Source: Bacteroidota bacterium
GTDB taxonomy: Bacteria > Bacteroidota > Bacteroidia > AKYH767-A > OLB10
Assembly: GCA_025352785.1 (NCBI GenBank)
Contig: JANXSD010000023.1
Span: forward strand, 1-32,312
Reading direction: 5' to 3'
Length of the DNA stretch: 32,312 nucleotides
Below the pieces are notes generated by a model. That model saw nothing but the letters and a program-made list of their open reading frames with translations. It was not told the DNA's origin and ran no database searches. Position numbers and translations under genes: made by a program. How positions within the stretch are numbered: the first letter of the stretch is position 1; the number at the start of each line of letters is the position of its first letter. Positions 6,058-17,277 of this stretch are shown here, in pieces.

Positions 6058-7203
6058 TTATTTCTTGGTTTCCATTTCTGCTTTCATCGCACCTGCCTTT
6101 ACGAGGTCGCCAATGCGTGCATAAAGTTGTCTTAACGACGACATCGTTGGGATATCAGTAGGGTTTAATTGATGTGCTTTTTCCAAATATGGTTGCGCTT
6201 CTTTGAACTTATTTTCATACGCTTTCTTCGCTAAATCAAATTCAGCGATTTTGCTATTGGGAATATTATTCGCCTTATTGGCCAACTCAGCTGCTTCGTT
6301 AAAATACATCGCGCCAATATTATAATATGCATCAAAATAATCTGATTTGTTTTCAATGGCACTCTTGTATAAAACCATTGCTTCTGCCGTTTTTCCAAGC
6401 TTATCTTTCAAAGTTCCTTTGGCAAAATACAAATTCGCATTTTTGGGATCTTTCGCTATTGCGGCGTCCAATTGCTCTAGTGCTTCCTTATCTCTACCAG
6501 ATGATAAATAAATATTTAAACCCTTAATTATCAAATTATTGTCATCAGGATACTTTTGTCGACCAGCATTAATGGTTATTAAAGCATTCGTTGTATCCTT
6601 TTCATTCAAGTAAATATTTGTTAAAAAATCAAACGTTTTAGCTCCTCCATAATTCATTTTGATAAGTTCACTATAGTATTTCTTTGCTTTAATATTATTC
6701 CCCATCTTATCTGATGCTAACGCTGCATTGTACATAGCGGAAGTATCAACTCGAGCGAAATACTTATTTTGAATCTCAAGAGTGGTTTCGAAATCACCTA
6801 ACGCCAACTCATAGCTTTTTGCTACATACTCATCTACACCTTTGTTCAAAAGCGTAGCGCTGATGAAATCGAATCGCTTTAAAATATCTTCTTGATATTC
6901 TTTCTTAGTATCTAGTTCATAAGCCTTTGAAAACGATTTATATGCTTCTTTTAATGAACCTGGCTTAATTGCATCGAATTTAGCATTTTTACTTTCGAAT
7001 AATCCCTGGTAAATCAATCCACGATAATACCAAGTCTTTGGGGATGACATTGTTCCTTCATTTACACTTGCTCCATCTATGGCTTCTTTCGCTTTATCAT
7101 AGTCTTCATATCGAAGATAATTATAAGCAGTTTGAACAGCCATCTTTTGGGCATGCGCAGTTAATGAAAGTGTTACTGTCAATAAAATCAATAATTTTCT
7201 CAT
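6058..7203 (-). CDS. secreted tetratricopeptide-repeat protein
   Basis: A 381-residue protein. I start it at the ATG ending at 7203 because this gives a clean signal peptide, MRKLLILLTVTLSLTAHAQ; the open frame extends 33 codons upstream into gyrA and carries no signal. After cleavage the protein is a helical solenoid of TPR units: for example residues around ALEQLDAAIAKDPKNANLYFAKGTLKDKLGKTAEAM and the following YFDAYYNIGAMYFNEA unit show the W/L-G-Y-A-F-A-P pattern. It is likely periplasmic and a scaffold for protein contacts. Its ATG lies 10 nt after the gyrA stop, so the two are co-transcribed; TPR genes directly after gyrA are a frequent Bacteroidota arrangement. The role is not known. 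Confidence 0.88.
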   Translation of the reverse strand: MRKLLILLTVTLSLTAHAQKMAVQTAYNYLRYEDYDKAKEAIDGASVNEGTMSSPKTWYYRGLIYQGLFESKNAKFDAIKPGSLKEAYKSFSKAYELDTKKEYQEDILKRFDFISATLLNKGVDEYVAKSYELALGDFETTLEIQNKYFARVDTSAMYNAALASDKMGNNIKAKKYYSELIKMNYGGAKTFDFLTNIYLNEKDTTNALITINAGRQKYPDDNNLIIKGLNIYLSSGRDKEALEQLDAAIAKDPKNANLYFAKGTLKDKLGKTAEAMVLYKSAIENKSDYFDAYYNIGAMYFNEAAELANKANNIPNSKIAEFDLAKKAYENKFKEAQPYLEKAHQLNPTDIPTMSSLRQLYARIGDLVKAGAMKAEMETKK

Positions 7204-7213
7204 ATTCAAAATT

Positions 7214-9841
7214 TTATGAAATCGGTTGATCGTCATTTTCTGTGGATTTCTCTTCAGTATTATTAGGTTTTTCATCCGTTGTGTTAGGGGTTTCTTCAGC
7301 ATTGTTTCTAACTTCTTCAGTGGCTACAACTGTCTCATCAGTTACAATCTCATCTGTATTTTCCAATTCAGGATTATTAAGAATTAACGATTGGATAACA
7401 CTTTCCTCCACTTTAGCTACTGATCCAATTTCATCATCATCTTTCAGCCGAATTACTTTCACACCTTGTGTTGCTCTACCCATAACGCGAAGTTCATCAA
7501 CTTGCATACGTATAGTGATTCCATTTTTAGTTATGATCATCAAATCATCACCATCAACTACAGATTTAATTGCGACTAATTGTCCGGTTTTTTCCGTAAC
7601 TTGAAGAGTCTTCACTCCTTTTCCACCTCTATTGGTTACACGGTAATCTTCTAGATCAGTACGCTTTCCAAATCCCTTCTCAGAAACGACAAGAATTGTT
7701 TCTTTAGCAGGATCTTGAATACATACCATCCCAATTAGTTCATCCGTCTCATTATCAAGGTTCACACCTCTTACACCTGAAGCATTTCTTCCCATCGGTC
7801 GAACAGTACTTTCGTTAAAGCGAATCGCTCTACCCGATTTAACTGCTAAGAGAATTTCATTAGTTCCGTTAGTTAATTTTGCTTCAATTAATTCATCACC
7901 TTCATTAACTGTAATTGCGTTGATGCCATTTTGACGTGGTCTTGAATAGGCTTCAAGTTGTGTCTTTTTGATGGTGCCTTTTTTAGTACAAAGAATGATG
8001 AAGTTGTTATTGAGGTATTCTTCGTCGTTAAGATTTTTAACACAAATAAAGGCTTTCACTTTATCATCGGCCGATATATTAATTAGGTTTTGTAAAGCTC
8101 TTCCCTTGGTTGTCTTTCCTCCTTCTGGAATTTCGAAAACACGAAGCCAGAATACTTTCCCTTTTTCTGTGAAGAGTAAGAGGTAATTATGGTTAGTTCC
8201 TACAAAAAGATGTTCTACAAAATCTTCATCTCTCGTTGCAGTTCCCATTGACCCTTTTCCTCCACGACTTTGTGTTCGGTATTCGTTTAGTGCTGTTCGC
8301 TTGATGTATCCCATGTGAGAAATTGTGATCACAACTGGTTCATCTGCAATAATATCTTCCATTGAGATATCATCAGCCATGTAAACAATTTCAGTCCTAC
8401 GGTTATCACCGTATTTCTGAAGCATTTCATTCATCTCATCTTTCAAAATCTGCATACGCAAAACTTCATCTGAAAGAACCGACATATAAAAGTCGATCAT
8501 CTTCTTCAATTCGGTGTATTCATCACGTATTTTATCTCTCTCAAGTCCAGTTAAACGTTGTAAACGCATCTCCAAGATTGCCTTAGATTGTAGATCAGAT
8601 AATTGAAAAGCCTCCATCAATCCTGCCTTTGCTATATCAGGAGTATTAGAACTTCTGATCAATCGAATTACTTCATCCAAGTGATCAAGAGCAATCAATA
8701 AGCCTTCTAAAATATGGGCGCGTTTTTCTGCTTCTCTTAGATCGTACTTCGTTTTTCTTATTAAAACTTCATGACGATGTTCAACAAAATAATGGATGAG
8801 ATCCTTTAGATTCAACATCATCGGACGACCGCCAACTAAAGCAATATTGTTGATACTAAATGAATTTTGAAGATCGGTATATTTGTATAGATTATTCAAA
8901 ACCACACTAGCCATAGCATCACGTTTAATTTCGTAAACGATACGCATACCATCTCTATCGGATTCATCGCGAATATCGCTGATACCTTCTATCTTTTTAT
9001 CATTAATAAGATCAGCGGTTTTCTTAATCATATCCGCTTTATTTACCTGATATGGAATTTCGGTTACGATGATTCGTTCGCGATTATTGTCCATTGCTTC
9101 AATTTGAGCTTTGGCTCTTAAAACTACGCGCCCACGTCCTGTTTCGTAGGCTTCTTTTACTCCACTATATCCATAAATTATCCCTCCTGTTGGAAAATCA
9201 GGAGCTTTCACATGTTTACTTAATTCTTCAATGGTGATATCTCTATTATCAATATAGGCTATTACAGCATTCAGGGCTTCTGTTAAGTTATGCGGAGCCA
9301 TATTAGTTGCCATACCTACAGCAATTCCTGATGCACCATTTACTAATAGGTTAGGGATTTTTGCTGGTAAAACCGTTGGTTCTTCTAAAGTATCATCAAA
9401 ATTGAGACGAAAATCAACAGTTTCTTTTTCAATATCCGCTAACATTTCTTCAGCGATTTTACGTAAACGAGCCTCTGTATATCGCATTGCTGCTGGGCTA
9501 TCACCATCTACCGAACCAAAGTTTCCTTGTCCGTCTACCATTGTGTAACGTAACGACCAATGTTGAGCCATTCGAACCATTGCATCATATACAGAACTAT
9601 CACCATGCGGATGATATTTACCCAATACTTCCCCAACAATTCTAGCGGACTTTTTGTGCGCTTTATTACTCATTACTCCTAGATCCAGCATACCATAAAG
9701 CACTCTACGATGAACGGGTTTAAATCCATCTCTTACATCTGGTAATGCACGTGAAACGATAACAGACATCGAATAATCGATGTAAGCAGTTTTCATTTCG
9801 TCCTCAATGTTAATACGTAAAATCTTTTCGCCTTCTGCCAT
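7214..9841 (-). CDS. gyrA: DNA gyrase subunit A
   Basis: The breakage-reunion subunit of the A2B2 type IIA topoisomerase that puts negative supercoils into DNA. The catalytic Tyr121 sits in [10 protein letters not shown]. The quinolone-determining region [18 protein letters not shown] keeps Ser82 and Asp86 (E. coli Ser83 and Asp87) and has Ser83 where E. coli has Ala84. The C-terminal half holds the beta-pinwheel repeats with two RGGKG sequences (SRGGKG and NRGGKG), the first corresponding to the GyrA box that wraps DNA. The last 50 residues are a low-complexity acidic tail (Glu, Asp, Asn, Thr). At 875 residues it is full length. It is divergent from clpC, and a 13-bp inverted repeat lies 45 nt upstream. 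Confidence 0.98.
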   Translation of the reverse strand: MAEGEKILRINIEDEMKTAYIDYSMSVIVSRALPDVRDGFKPVHRRVLYGMLDLGVMSNKAHKKSARIVGEVLGKYHPHGDSSVYDAMVRMAQHWSLRYTMVDGQGNFGSVDGDSPAAMRYTEARLRKIAEEMLADIEKETVDFRLNFDDTLEEPTVLPAKIPNLLVNGASGIAVGMATNMAPHNLTEALNAVIAYIDNRDITIEELSKHVKAPDFPTGGIIYGYSGVKEAYETGRGRVVLRAKAQIEAMDNNRERIIVTEIPYQVNKADMIKKTADLINDKKIEGISDIRDESDRDGMRIVYEIKRDAMASVVLNNLYKYTDLQNSFSINNIALVGGRPMMLNLKDLIHYFVEHRHEVLIRKTKYDLREAEKRAHILEGLLIALDHLDEVIRLIRSSNTPDIAKAGLMEAFQLSDLQSKAILEMRLQRLTGLERDKIRDEYTELKKMIDFYMSVLSDEVLRMQILKDEMNEMLQKYGDNRRTEIVYMADDISMEDIIADEPVVITISHMGYIKRTALNEYRTQSRGGKGSMGTATRDEDFVEHLFVGTNHNYLLLFTEKGKVFWLRVFEIPEGGKTTKGRALQNLINISADDKVKAFICVKNLNDEEYLNNNFIILCTKKGTIKKTQLEAYSRPRQNGINAITVNEGDELIEAKLTNGTNEILLAVKSGRAIRFNESTVRPMGRNASGVRGVNLDNETDELIGMVCIQDPAKETILVVSEKGFGKRTDLEDYRVTNRGGKGVKTLQVTEKTGQLVAIKSVVDGDDLMIITKNGITIRMQVDELRVMGRATQGVKVIRLKDDDEIGSVAKVEESVIQSLILNNPELENTDEIVTDETVVATEEVRNNAEETPNTTDEKPNNTEEKSTENDDQPIS

Positions 9842-10357
9842 GAATATTGAATTTCGCTTTTGTTATTTTGTCAGTTAATTAAAATTAGAGTTAATTGACT
9901 AAAAATCAATTAACTCTATTAATAATGGAGATATTGATAACTCCTGTTGACTACTTTACGAAGTTAATAAATTACTGGCATATTTTTAGTGTTGTATACT
10001 TCAAATTTATTAACAATGGTAACGTATATGTAAACTCTAAAAAAAAAGCCTTGTACTTCTGAAAAGAGACCTTACATTCGTTCTATGAAAAATAAAATAA
10101 TATTAGACAGATATAGTTCAAAAGTAAATTCGAGTTTTAAAAATCGGTAAAAATGAATTCATAATTTTGATCTATATCTTGAATTAAATAATTAAAATTT
10201 AAGTAAGGAATAAATTATAGAGATGATATACCAGTAGAATAAATAAAAGTTCACTACAAACAAATCAGTCTTCGGAAATCTTAAAAAGTAAAAACACACA
10301 TTACATCGCAAACCTTTTTTATTCTTCAACGTTCAACTAACAAAACAATTACAGCTT
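9842..10357. other. divergent intergenic region between gyrA and clpC
   Basis: No gene is seen in these 516 bp. It contains the 13-bp inverted repeat at 9886-9918, TAAATTTG on the minus strand (10002-10009; -7 match for gyrA without a clear -33) and TAATTTTG on the plus strand (10162-10169; -7 match about 190 nt before clpC). No CtsR- or HrcA-type operator was recognised near clpC. Confidence 0.5.
9886..9918. promoter_or_regulatory. perfect 13-bp inverted repeat upstream of gyrA
   Basis: TAGAGTTAATTGA (9886-9898) and TCAATTAACTCTA (9906-9918) pair exactly around CTAAAAA. It lies 45-77 nt before the gyrA ATG, inside the probable 5' leader or promoter. It may be an operator or a leader hairpin. 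It has no long T run on the minus strand beyond the loop-side T residues, so a terminator is unlikely. Confidence 0.4.
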
Positions 10358-12895
10358 ATGGAAGCTAAATTCTCACCAAGAGTAAAAGACGTAATCACGT
10401 ATAGTCGTGAAGAAGCTTTACGATTGGGACATGATTATATCGGTACCGAACATTTATTACTAGGATTAATTCGTGAGGGAGAAGGGATGGCAATAAAGTT
10501 CCTTAAATCTTTGAACATTAATCTAGTAGAATTACGGAAATCGGTAGAAAATGCAGTGAAAGGAAGTTCGGGCAGTGTCGGAAATCTGAATAACGTTCCC
10601 TTAACAAAGCAAGCAGAGAAAGCACTTAAAATCACTTATCTCGAAGCAAAAATCTTCAAAAGTGAAATTATCGGTACTGAACATCTTTTATTGGCAATTT
10701 TAAAAGATGAAGACAATATTGCAACACAAATCTTAAATCAATTCGGAGTAACTTATGATATTATGAGAGAAGAATTAGAAATGTTTAAGTCCAACTTTAA
10801 GTCAGAAGCTCCTCATTCACCTAATGATGATGATCCTTATTCAAAAGATGATGAAGGTCCGTCATTTGGAGCACCAAAGAAAACTGGTGATAGTAAATCC
10901 AAGACTCCAGTTTTAGATAATTTCGGAAGAGATTTAACCAAGGCTGCCGAAGAAGGAAAACTAGATCCTATCGTTGGACGTGAAAAAGAAATTGAGCGCG
11001 TTTCTCAAATCTTATCGCGTCGTAAGAAAAACAATCCTATTCTTATTGGTGAGCCAGGAGTTGGTAAATCAGCAATTGCAGAAGGTTTGGCTTTAAGAAT
11101 TATCCAACGTAAAGTTTCTCGCGTTCTTTTCAATAAACGAATTGTAACTCTAGATCTTGCTTCTTTAGTTGCTGGCACTAAATATCGTGGTCAGTTTGAA
11201 GAACGTATGAAAGCAGTGATGAATGAGTTAGAAAAATCACCTGACGTAATACTTTTCATAGATGAGATTCATACAATTATTGGTGCAGGTGGAGCTTCAG
11301 GATCATTAGATGCCTCCAACATGTTTAAGCCTGCATTGGCTCGTGGAGAAATCCAATGTATTGGAGCCACAACTCTTGATGAATATCGTCAGTACATTGA
11401 AAAAGATGGAGCATTAGATCGTCGTTTTCAAAAGGTAATTGTTGATCCCACTTCAATTGATGAAACGATTCAGATTTTACAAAACATAAAAGAGAAATAC
11501 GAAGAACATCATCACGTAACGTATACGGATGCAGCAATTAATGCTTGTGTTAAACTTACTGCTAGATATATTACCGACAGATTTCTTCCAGATAAAGCGA
11601 TAGATGCATTGGATGAAGCTGGATCAAGAGTTCATATTTCAAATATTCATGTTCCACAAAACATACTTGAGCTTGAAAATAAAGTTCAAGATATTAAATC
11701 AGAAAAAAATCGTGTAGTTCGTAGTCAGAAATATGAAGAAGCAGCACGTTTACGTGATTCAGAAAAGCAATTAATTGAGCAGTTAGAAACTGCTAAAAAA
11801 ACTTGGGAAGATGAGACAAAAACACAACGTTACACTGTAGATCTTGAAGATGTATCGCAAGTTGTTGCGATGATGAGTGGAATTCCCGTAACAAGAATCG
11901 CTCAAGCAGAATCAACTCGTTTAATAAAAATGCCTGAAGAATTACGAGGTAAAGTTATTGGTCAAGATGAGGCTGTTAAAAAAGTTGTGAAAGCAATTCA
12001 ACGAAATCGTGCAGGATTAAAAGATCCGAATAAACCAATTGGAACATTTATTTTCCTTGGACCAACGGGCGTTGGAAAAACAGAATTAGCAAAAGTTTTA
12101 AGCCAATATTTATTTGATAATGAAGATGCATTGATTCGTATCGACATGAGTGAGTACATGGAAAAATTTGCTGTATCACGATTGATTGGTGCGCCTCCAG
12201 GATATGTTGGATACGAAGAAGGTGGTCAGTTGACAGAAAAAGTTCGTCGTAAACCCTACTCTATCATTTTACTTGATGAGATAGAGAAAGCACATCCAGA
12301 TGTATTTAATCTTCTGCTTCAAGTATTGGATGATGGTCAGTTAACGGATAGTCTTGGTCGTAAAGTAGATTTCAAGAATACGATTATCATCATGACATCA
12401 AATATCGGTTCTCGTCAGTTGAAAGATTTTGGACAAGGAGTTGGTTTTGCTACCAATACTAGAGTTGGTCAAGCTGATGATCATGCCCGAGGAGTAATTG
12501 AAAATTCATTAAAGAAAGCTTTTGCTCCAGAATTTTTAAATCGTATTGATGATGTTGTTGTATTCAACAGTTTATCGAAGGAAGATATCTTTAAGATTAT
12601 TGATATTGAATTGGAGAGTCTTTACAAACGTGTTGCGGAATTAGGATTTAAAGTGAAGCTTACGGATGAAGCTAAAGATTTCTTAACAGAAAAAGGTTAC
12701 GATGCAAATTTTGGTGCTCGTCCGTTGAAGAGAGCAATTCAAAAATACATTGAAGATCCGATGGCTGAAGAAATCATCAAAGGTGAATTGTCGGAAGGTG
12801 ATATTATCGAGTTAATAAAAGATCCTGAACAAGATGGATTAAAGATTAATGTATCGAAACCACCTAAGGCTAAGAAAAAGAAAGAAGAGAGTTAA
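10358..12895 (+). CDS. clpC: ATP-dependent Clp protease ATPase subunit ClpC
   Basis: An AAA+ unfoldase that feeds proteins into ClpP. The Clp N-domain repeats cover residues 1-150 (two GTEHLLL motifs at 29-35 and 106-112). D1 has Walker A GEPGVGKS (231-238) and Walker B VILFIDE (297-303). The middle domain has a UVR-like coiled segment (about 445-480), which separates ClpC from ClpA and ClpB. D2 has Walker A GPTGVGKT (568-575) and Walker B SIILLDE (635-641). A VGF tripeptide (695-697) is the ClpP-docking loop. At 845 residues it is complete and ends in a Lys-rich tail. The residues 150-185 linker is acidic and low-complexity. It is monocistronic with a strong terminator behind it. Confidence 0.97.
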   Translation: MEAKFSPRVKDVITYSREEALRLGHDYIGTEHLLLGLIREGEGMAIKFLKSLNINLVELRKSVENAVKGSSGSVGNLNNVPLTKQAEKALKITYLEAKIFKSEIIGTEHLLLAILKDEDNIATQILNQFGVTYDIMREELEMFKSNFKSEAPHSPNDDDPYSKDDEGPSFGAPKKTGDSKSKTPVLDNFGRDLTKAAEEGKLDPIVGREKEIERVSQILSRRKKNNPILIGEPGVGKSAIAEGLALRIIQRKVSRVLFNKRIVTLDLASLVAGTKYRGQFEERMKAVMNELEKSPDVILFIDEIHTIIGAGGASGSLDASNMFKPALARGEIQCIGATTLDEYRQYIEKDGALDRRFQKVIVDPTSIDETIQILQNIKEKYEEHHHVTYTDAAINACVKLTARYITDRFLPDKAIDALDEAGSRVHISNIHVPQNILELENKVQDIKSEKNRVVRSQKYEEAARLRDSEKQLIEQLETAKKTWEDETKTQRYTVDLEDVSQVVAMMSGIPVTRIAQAESTRLIKMPEELRGKVIGQDEAVKKVVKAIQRNRAGLKDPNKPIGTFIFLGPTGVGKTELAKVLSQYLFDNEDALIRIDMSEYMEKFAVSRLIGAPPGYVGYEEGGQLTEKVRRKPYSIILLDEIEKAHPDVFNLLLQVLDDGQLTDSLGRKVDFKNTIIIMTSNIGSRQLKDFGQGVGFATNTRVGQADDHARGVIENSLKKAFAPEFLNRIDDVVVFNSLSKEDIFKIIDIELESLYKRVAELGFKVKLTDEAKDFLTEKGYDANFGARPLKRAIQKYIEDPMAEEIIKGELSEGDIIELIKDPEQDGLKINVSKPPKAKKKKEES

Positions 12896-12911
12896 TAAGA
12901 ACTCCTAGAAT

Positions 12912-12932
12912 AACCCCGAAGTAGAGTGCAAA
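12912..12932. repeat. copy 1 of a terminator-associated motif
   Basis: Twenty of 21 bases match the sequence at 17508-17528, beginning AACCCCGAAGTAGAG. At 17508 this forms the first arm of a terminator; here the complementary arm is missing, and a related TGAAGTAGAG (12939-12948) follows inside the next hairpin. Confidence 0.5.
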
Positions 12933-12973
12933 ATCCCCTGAAGTAGAGACATCGTCAGCCTTCTGGGGATTTT
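12930..12973. terminator. bidirectional terminator between clpC and the converging gene
   Basis: AAAATCCCC (12930-12938) and GGGGATTTT (12965-12973) pair exactly; after a T-T mismatch GAAG and CTTC extend the stem. The A and T ends serve both strands. It lies 35 nt after clpC and 2 nt after the stop of the minus-strand gene. Confidence 0.8.
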
Positions 12974-12975
12974 AG

Positions 12976-14478
12976 TTATTCCGCCTTTATTCCTTTAATT
13001 ACTTGATGAATATTTTGAGTAGTTATATCAAAATAATACATGCCTCCTTTCCAAGATGTAGAATTTATTTTTAAAACTTCAGTGGTATTCCATTTCATCT
13101 CCGACAAAAATTCTCCTAGGCAATTTATAATTTTTACATGTGCAGTTTTAGAAACTTCAGAATAATCTATTAACTCTAATGAATTCGTAAACGGATTATT
13201 ACAAATTACAAATAGTTTTTCTGGTGGTGGATGAATTTGTGGTAGGCTTGTTAAGGTATCACAAATACTATTTACCAATTTGCCTAATGTATAATCAGGA
13301 TTATTAGGTAAACCAATGTATGTTCTTGCACCTCCCAAATAAACACTTAATGGATTATAATTACATGTTAATCCTAAACTATCAGGGTAATTAATTACTC
13401 CTAAATGCGTATTAACTGCATTGTACAATGTATCAGGATAAGGGTATGGGGGGTGTAAATTATCATAATACCAAGTTGAAGTATAAATTCTATTATCAGG
13501 GGCTAAACGTATTGCAGTACCCGCATAATTAATTGTATCTATTGAATCAATTAAAATTCTCGTATTAAATACGTTAGTTACTGTTTGGTTTAGATCGAAT
13601 TGATACATATAAAATGTAGTATCGCCTGCTGTAGAATAAAACTTACTTCCATCTGGACTAAATGCGCCATCCCAAAACTCAAATTCTGGAATTACAATTT
13701 GACCTGAATGGTATTCTCGCTCGTTTGAAAATATTCCTGTACATCGATCAAAATCAAGTTGTGTTAGTAACCCAGAATTAGTAATACACATAATTGAATT
13801 ACCATCTGGTGATGGAATGATTCGATTAAATCCTGCATAAATAGGATTTCCAATTGCTTGAATAATAGGAGGTGAAATTCCTGATGGTGTTATTAAAGTA
13901 GCATAGTATAAATTATTACCTGTGGTCCATTTTCGATACAGCAACCACCAATCACGTCCATTGCCATGTTTTATAGCCGCTAGTCCATCTGTAATATAAC
14001 CTGTATCAAGTAAAACATTTTTTTGCGTACAATACCCTAAACCATTATTTTGGTTCATGTCTACTTTCGTATAATTCAAATCAAACATAGTAACACCAGT
14101 TTGAAAGACATAAAACTGTTTATAATGATCTGGCCTTGGAATAATAATTAATTCTCGATACCAACTTCGTGATTTTAATGAGTCTCCATTTGACACTACT
14201 TGGTGTGAAGAATTAAATAAAACACCTTTTGCAAGTTGAGATGCATTGATTGTTAATTGATAATGCGGAGCACTCGCATAAAAAATTAAATTGCCGAGAG
14301 AATCACTAACAGTAGCACAGCTGCCTCTCGCCTTTACTGATGTGCGATACATGGAATCAATTCCTGTTGTTGAAAATTTAATTCCACAACTATCCCCAAA
14401 AGCCCAGTTTAGATTGGTATACTGGGCTTTTAGGTTAAGTGTAATGAAAATGAAAACAAACAAAATTTTTGCTTTCAT
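12976..14478 (-). CDS. secreted beta-propeller-like protein with T9SS sorting domain
   Basis: A 500-residue protein with a signal peptide (MKAKILFVFIFITLNLKAQ). The body is strand-rich and has WD40/Kelch-like blade elements, such as FWDGAFSPDGSKFYSTAGDT and NRIIPSPDGNSIMCITNSG, as in the cell-surface WD40-like proteins of Bacteroidota. The last 75 residues form a type A T9SS sorting domain: NPFTNSLEL, then VKIINCLGEFL, then WKGGMYYFDI, ending with KGIKAE. It should therefore be exported by Sec, passed through the T9SS and released or anchored at the surface. The ATG lies 2 nt after the stop of the preceding 911-residue gene, so both are one transcription unit. The ligand is unknown. Confidence 0.85.
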   Translation of the reverse strand: MKAKILFVFIFITLNLKAQYTNLNWAFGDSCGIKFSTTGIDSMYRTSVKARGSCATVSDSLGNLIFYASAPHYQLTINASQLAKGVLFNSSHQVVSNGDSLKSRSWYRELIIIPRPDHYKQFYVFQTGVTMFDLNYTKVDMNQNNGLGYCTQKNVLLDTGYITDGLAAIKHGNGRDWWLLYRKWTTGNNLYYATLITPSGISPPIIQAIGNPIYAGFNRIIPSPDGNSIMCITNSGLLTQLDFDRCTGIFSNEREYHSGQIVIPEFEFWDGAFSPDGSKFYSTAGDTTFYMYQFDLNQTVTNVFNTRILIDSIDTINYAGTAIRLAPDNRIYTSTWYYDNLHPPYPYPDTLYNAVNTHLGVINYPDSLGLTCNYNPLSVYLGGARTYIGLPNNPDYTLGKLVNSICDTLTSLPQIHPPPEKLFVICNNPFTNSLELIDYSEVSKTAHVKIINCLGEFLSEMKWNTTEVLKINSTSWKGGMYYFDITTQNIHQVIKGIKAE

Positions 14479-14480
14479 GA

Positions 14481-17216
14481 TTAGTTACGTGAAATCTTAA
14501 ATACTTTACTACAAGAAGCAGAATTTATTTTCACAATATACATTCCTGAATTACATTTTTGTGAAACAAAGCAGTTATATTGTTCTGTATTATTAGACTC
14601 GAATAATTGGCGCCCGCTGATGTCTGAAATGGTAATTTGTGAAATTAAAAACTGCGAATAGGTAATCTCTCCTAAATTATTAATTAATATAGTTCCACAA
14701 TCTGTTGTTTGCTGATTACTACCAGCAGTTCTTAAATTATTTTCTTGATCATCTACTTCAACACCTAAAATTGCTCGTGCTAAAAAAACAGCTTCGGTTC
14801 CATCCCAACTATTGGTCCAAGCTAATTCACTTAAATTTATCCCATCATACGATAAAGAATCATACCCAGCTATCTCATTCACTAATGCTCGATAAAAAAG
14901 ATCCTTTTTCTCATTTAGTTTAGCATAAGGAGAGGTAGGAATTGAATTTAGATCATCAAGGATCGACTCTCTATTAATCGTATCATTAAATAATCTATTG
15001 TATGCTGCCAAAGTAAATTGATGGTTAAGCATCCATTCCGTTTGTTCTTCACTTCGTACGTCTGGGAATTTATAAAGTTTGAAATAGATATCTCTAAAAA
15101 CCTTATCAAGACTTAATACATTTAATATTGAATCGTTATAACTATTTAATAATTCTTGGTCGTTTAATGAATCATTTACAAATTGTTGGTCACAAAAACT
15201 TGTTCCGGATAGTAAGCCTGCGTTATCAAAAAGTATAAATGGATTATATGGATTGGGAGATATATCATTATTTGGAGCATCTGGTCCTGAATGGTAATAA
15301 TCGAAAGGTTGTAAAACTCCTTGTCCATCCACTTTATAACAACTTGTTGGAGTATTACTCCATAGATTAAGAAACTGTCTTAAACTTGTTCCTTGTGGCG
15401 ATAAAACTGGTACACTTGAAGTAAATGAAGTTTGCAAATACCAACCTGTTCCATTATTATCCATATTGTTGCATTGCATGTAGGTAAGAAGGCAATTGTC
15501 CACAAAACGCATTGCTGTGCCGCAATGATTTATTTCATTATAGCTTACTGTTGAATTGCCAAATGCCTTAAGATTTAAACCTCTAACTAAGGTTTTATAA
15601 GTTGAAGGGTCAACTGCACTTTGAGTACAATTAATATGATTCCATATAATAGTACTATTCGGGCAATGATCCATCCAAATTCCATAATGAGGTTCATTGA
15701 GCATATTTGCAATATCTCTATTAAAAGTAATTGGATTATCATCAATACTTAAATTGCTAATATTTGATGTATAAATCCCAATTCTTTCATCCGTTATACT
15801 ATTATTATGAATACTTCCACGAATGGGGGATGACCCATTATTAACCACATATATTGCATTGTCAGAATAATTGGTTGCAGGAAATGCAAGTGTGTTTTTT
15901 AGAAATTGATTATTATCAATGGAAAAAGAAGTTGGAGTAATTGTATTAATAGCTTGTATTCCTCTAAAACAATCAACGAATTTATTTAAAGAATATTTAA
16001 CAATACCATTGGTTTGCCCAATATGATAAATACCTGTATTAGTACAATTTGTAAAACTGTTATTTGTCACATTAATTATTTTACAAAGTCTTGATGTTAA
16101 TATTCCAAATTTACAATTATCAAAGGAACAAGACTTAGTTGCGCTTACTGTATTTATTCCTCCAACTGCAAGTGTTGCTACTGAATGACTTAATGTATAA
16201 ATTCCTGTACCAGCGCTTTGTGAGGAACTACCAATATTAGGGTGTAAATCTTTAAAATCTGATTGAAAAACTTTTAATTTCGAATTGTTATTCCATATAC
16301 CATATTCCAAGTATTGATAAAAGCTATGCTTTTGCGGTTGATAAGTACCTAATATAAATTCAGAATTATTTGGTAAAGGCTGCATATTATTAATTACTAT
16401 TCCTGTATGACCAATTTCCCCTATTCCATTGTTTAATTGCCCCTGTGAATAAGGCCCAGCTGCAATAATATAGTTTACCCTTGAGGCTGTAGTTGTATTT
16501 GTAAATGCAAATGGGAAATGCCAAGTAGTAAAATGATTTTCACTAATAAAGGACACTTGATCGAGGGTTCCAATATTTATTATATTGGGCATAATTGTAG
16601 GTCCTTGTAAATTTATTCCCACAGTATTTCGGTTAAAAATATTTCCAGATAATAAAAGAGCCGAATAATCTTCTGCATCAACCGCAATTTGAGCGTCTTC
16701 GATAAGACAGGCATTCATTTTTAGTGATCCGCCTCTAATTGATGGTGCAACTCCACCATTAATTGTAATACCCTTCCACATATTAAATTCTGATGCTCCA
16801 TGGCAACAAAGAAGATGACAATCTTGTATATCTAAGCGACTACCTCTGTTAATAATAATATGAGCATTAGGCCCTAAATAAATTGTGCAATAAAAAAATT
16901 CGAAATTATCATCAACGGTGAAAGTGCCATCAATGTATATATCAAATCGGGTATTACCTGCAGGTAATGACCCACTACCAAATGTTTGATTTTGCATTAT
17001 ATTATAAGGTGATGAACTTAAATAAGTATTGTAAGAGTAGCTCCAAGAAAAATATGATGTGGAAGTTGCATAACCAATCAAATCATGGGTTGATTTGTTA
17101 TGCAATGTTAAAATAGTTGTGTTAGAACATGCCTCTGCTTCGATTGGAACTTGCGCAAATAAAGATTTACTCATAAAGAATAAACAAATGAGAAGAATTG
17201 TTTTAGTTAAACTCAA
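14481..17216 (-). CDS. secreted parallel beta-helix protein with T9SS sorting domain
   Basis: A 911-residue protein. The start appears to be a TTG ending at 17216, since no ATG gives a usable signal peptide; MSLTKTILLICLFFMSKSLFAQ then forms a good one. Residues about 100-620 show repeated short strands with Asn ladders (for example CSFDNCKFGILTS, VTNNSFTNCTNTGIYHIG, LSIDDNPITFN, IHNNSITDERIGIYTSN), the pattern of pectate-lyase-like right-handed beta-helices of the NosD/PbH1 kind. The last 75 residues are a type A T9SS domain (ITISDISGRQLF ... NSGMYIVKI ... KVFKISRN). It may act in adhesion or glycan binding; no catalytic residues could be assigned. It is the first gene of a two-gene operon, preceded by an 8-bp tandem repeat array. 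Confidence 0.85.
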   Translation of the reverse strand: MSLTKTILLICLFFMSKSLFAQVPIEAEACSNTTILTLHNKSTHDLIGYATSTSYFSWSYSYNTYLSSSPYNIMQNQTFGSGSLPAGNTRFDIYIDGTFTVDDNFEFFYCTIYLGPNAHIIINRGSRLDIQDCHLLCCHGASEFNMWKGITINGGVAPSIRGGSLKMNACLIEDAQIAVDAEDYSALLLSGNIFNRNTVGINLQGPTIMPNIINIGTLDQVSFISENHFTTWHFPFAFTNTTTASRVNYIIAAGPYSQGQLNNGIGEIGHTGIVINNMQPLPNNSEFILGTYQPQKHSFYQYLEYGIWNNNSKLKVFQSDFKDLHPNIGSSSQSAGTGIYTLSHSVATLAVGGINTVSATKSCSFDNCKFGILTSRLCKIINVTNNSFTNCTNTGIYHIGQTNGIVKYSLNKFVDCFRGIQAINTITPTSFSIDNNQFLKNTLAFPATNYSDNAIYVVNNGSSPIRGSIHNNSITDERIGIYTSNISNLSIDDNPITFNRDIANMLNEPHYGIWMDHCPNSTIIWNHINCTQSAVDPSTYKTLVRGLNLKAFGNSTVSYNEINHCGTAMRFVDNCLLTYMQCNNMDNNGTGWYLQTSFTSSVPVLSPQGTSLRQFLNLWSNTPTSCYKVDGQGVLQPFDYYHSGPDAPNNDISPNPYNPFILFDNAGLLSGTSFCDQQFVNDSLNDQELLNSYNDSILNVLSLDKVFRDIYFKLYKFPDVRSEEQTEWMLNHQFTLAAYNRLFNDTINRESILDDLNSIPTSPYAKLNEKKDLFYRALVNEIAGYDSLSYDGINLSELAWTNSWDGTEAVFLARAILGVEVDDQENNLRTAGSNQQTTDCGTILINNLGEITYSQFLISQITISDISGRQLFESNNTEQYNCFVSQKCNSGMYIVKINSASCSKVFKISRN

Positions 17217-17277
17217 CCACGAATATGAAACAGCTTTAGTTAGTTGTCTTTTTATCCTAAATTTACTTGCATCAATT

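Noticed and set aside
7204-7302. Upstream extension of the TPR gene into gyrA
   Set aside because: It would bury the signal peptide 33 residues inside and overlap the gyrA tail.
7500-9600. gyrA Ser83 (E. coli Ala84 position) as a quinolone-resistance change
   Set aside because: The residues most often changed in resistance (Ser82, Asp86 here) are wild type, and Ser at this position may be natural in the phylum.
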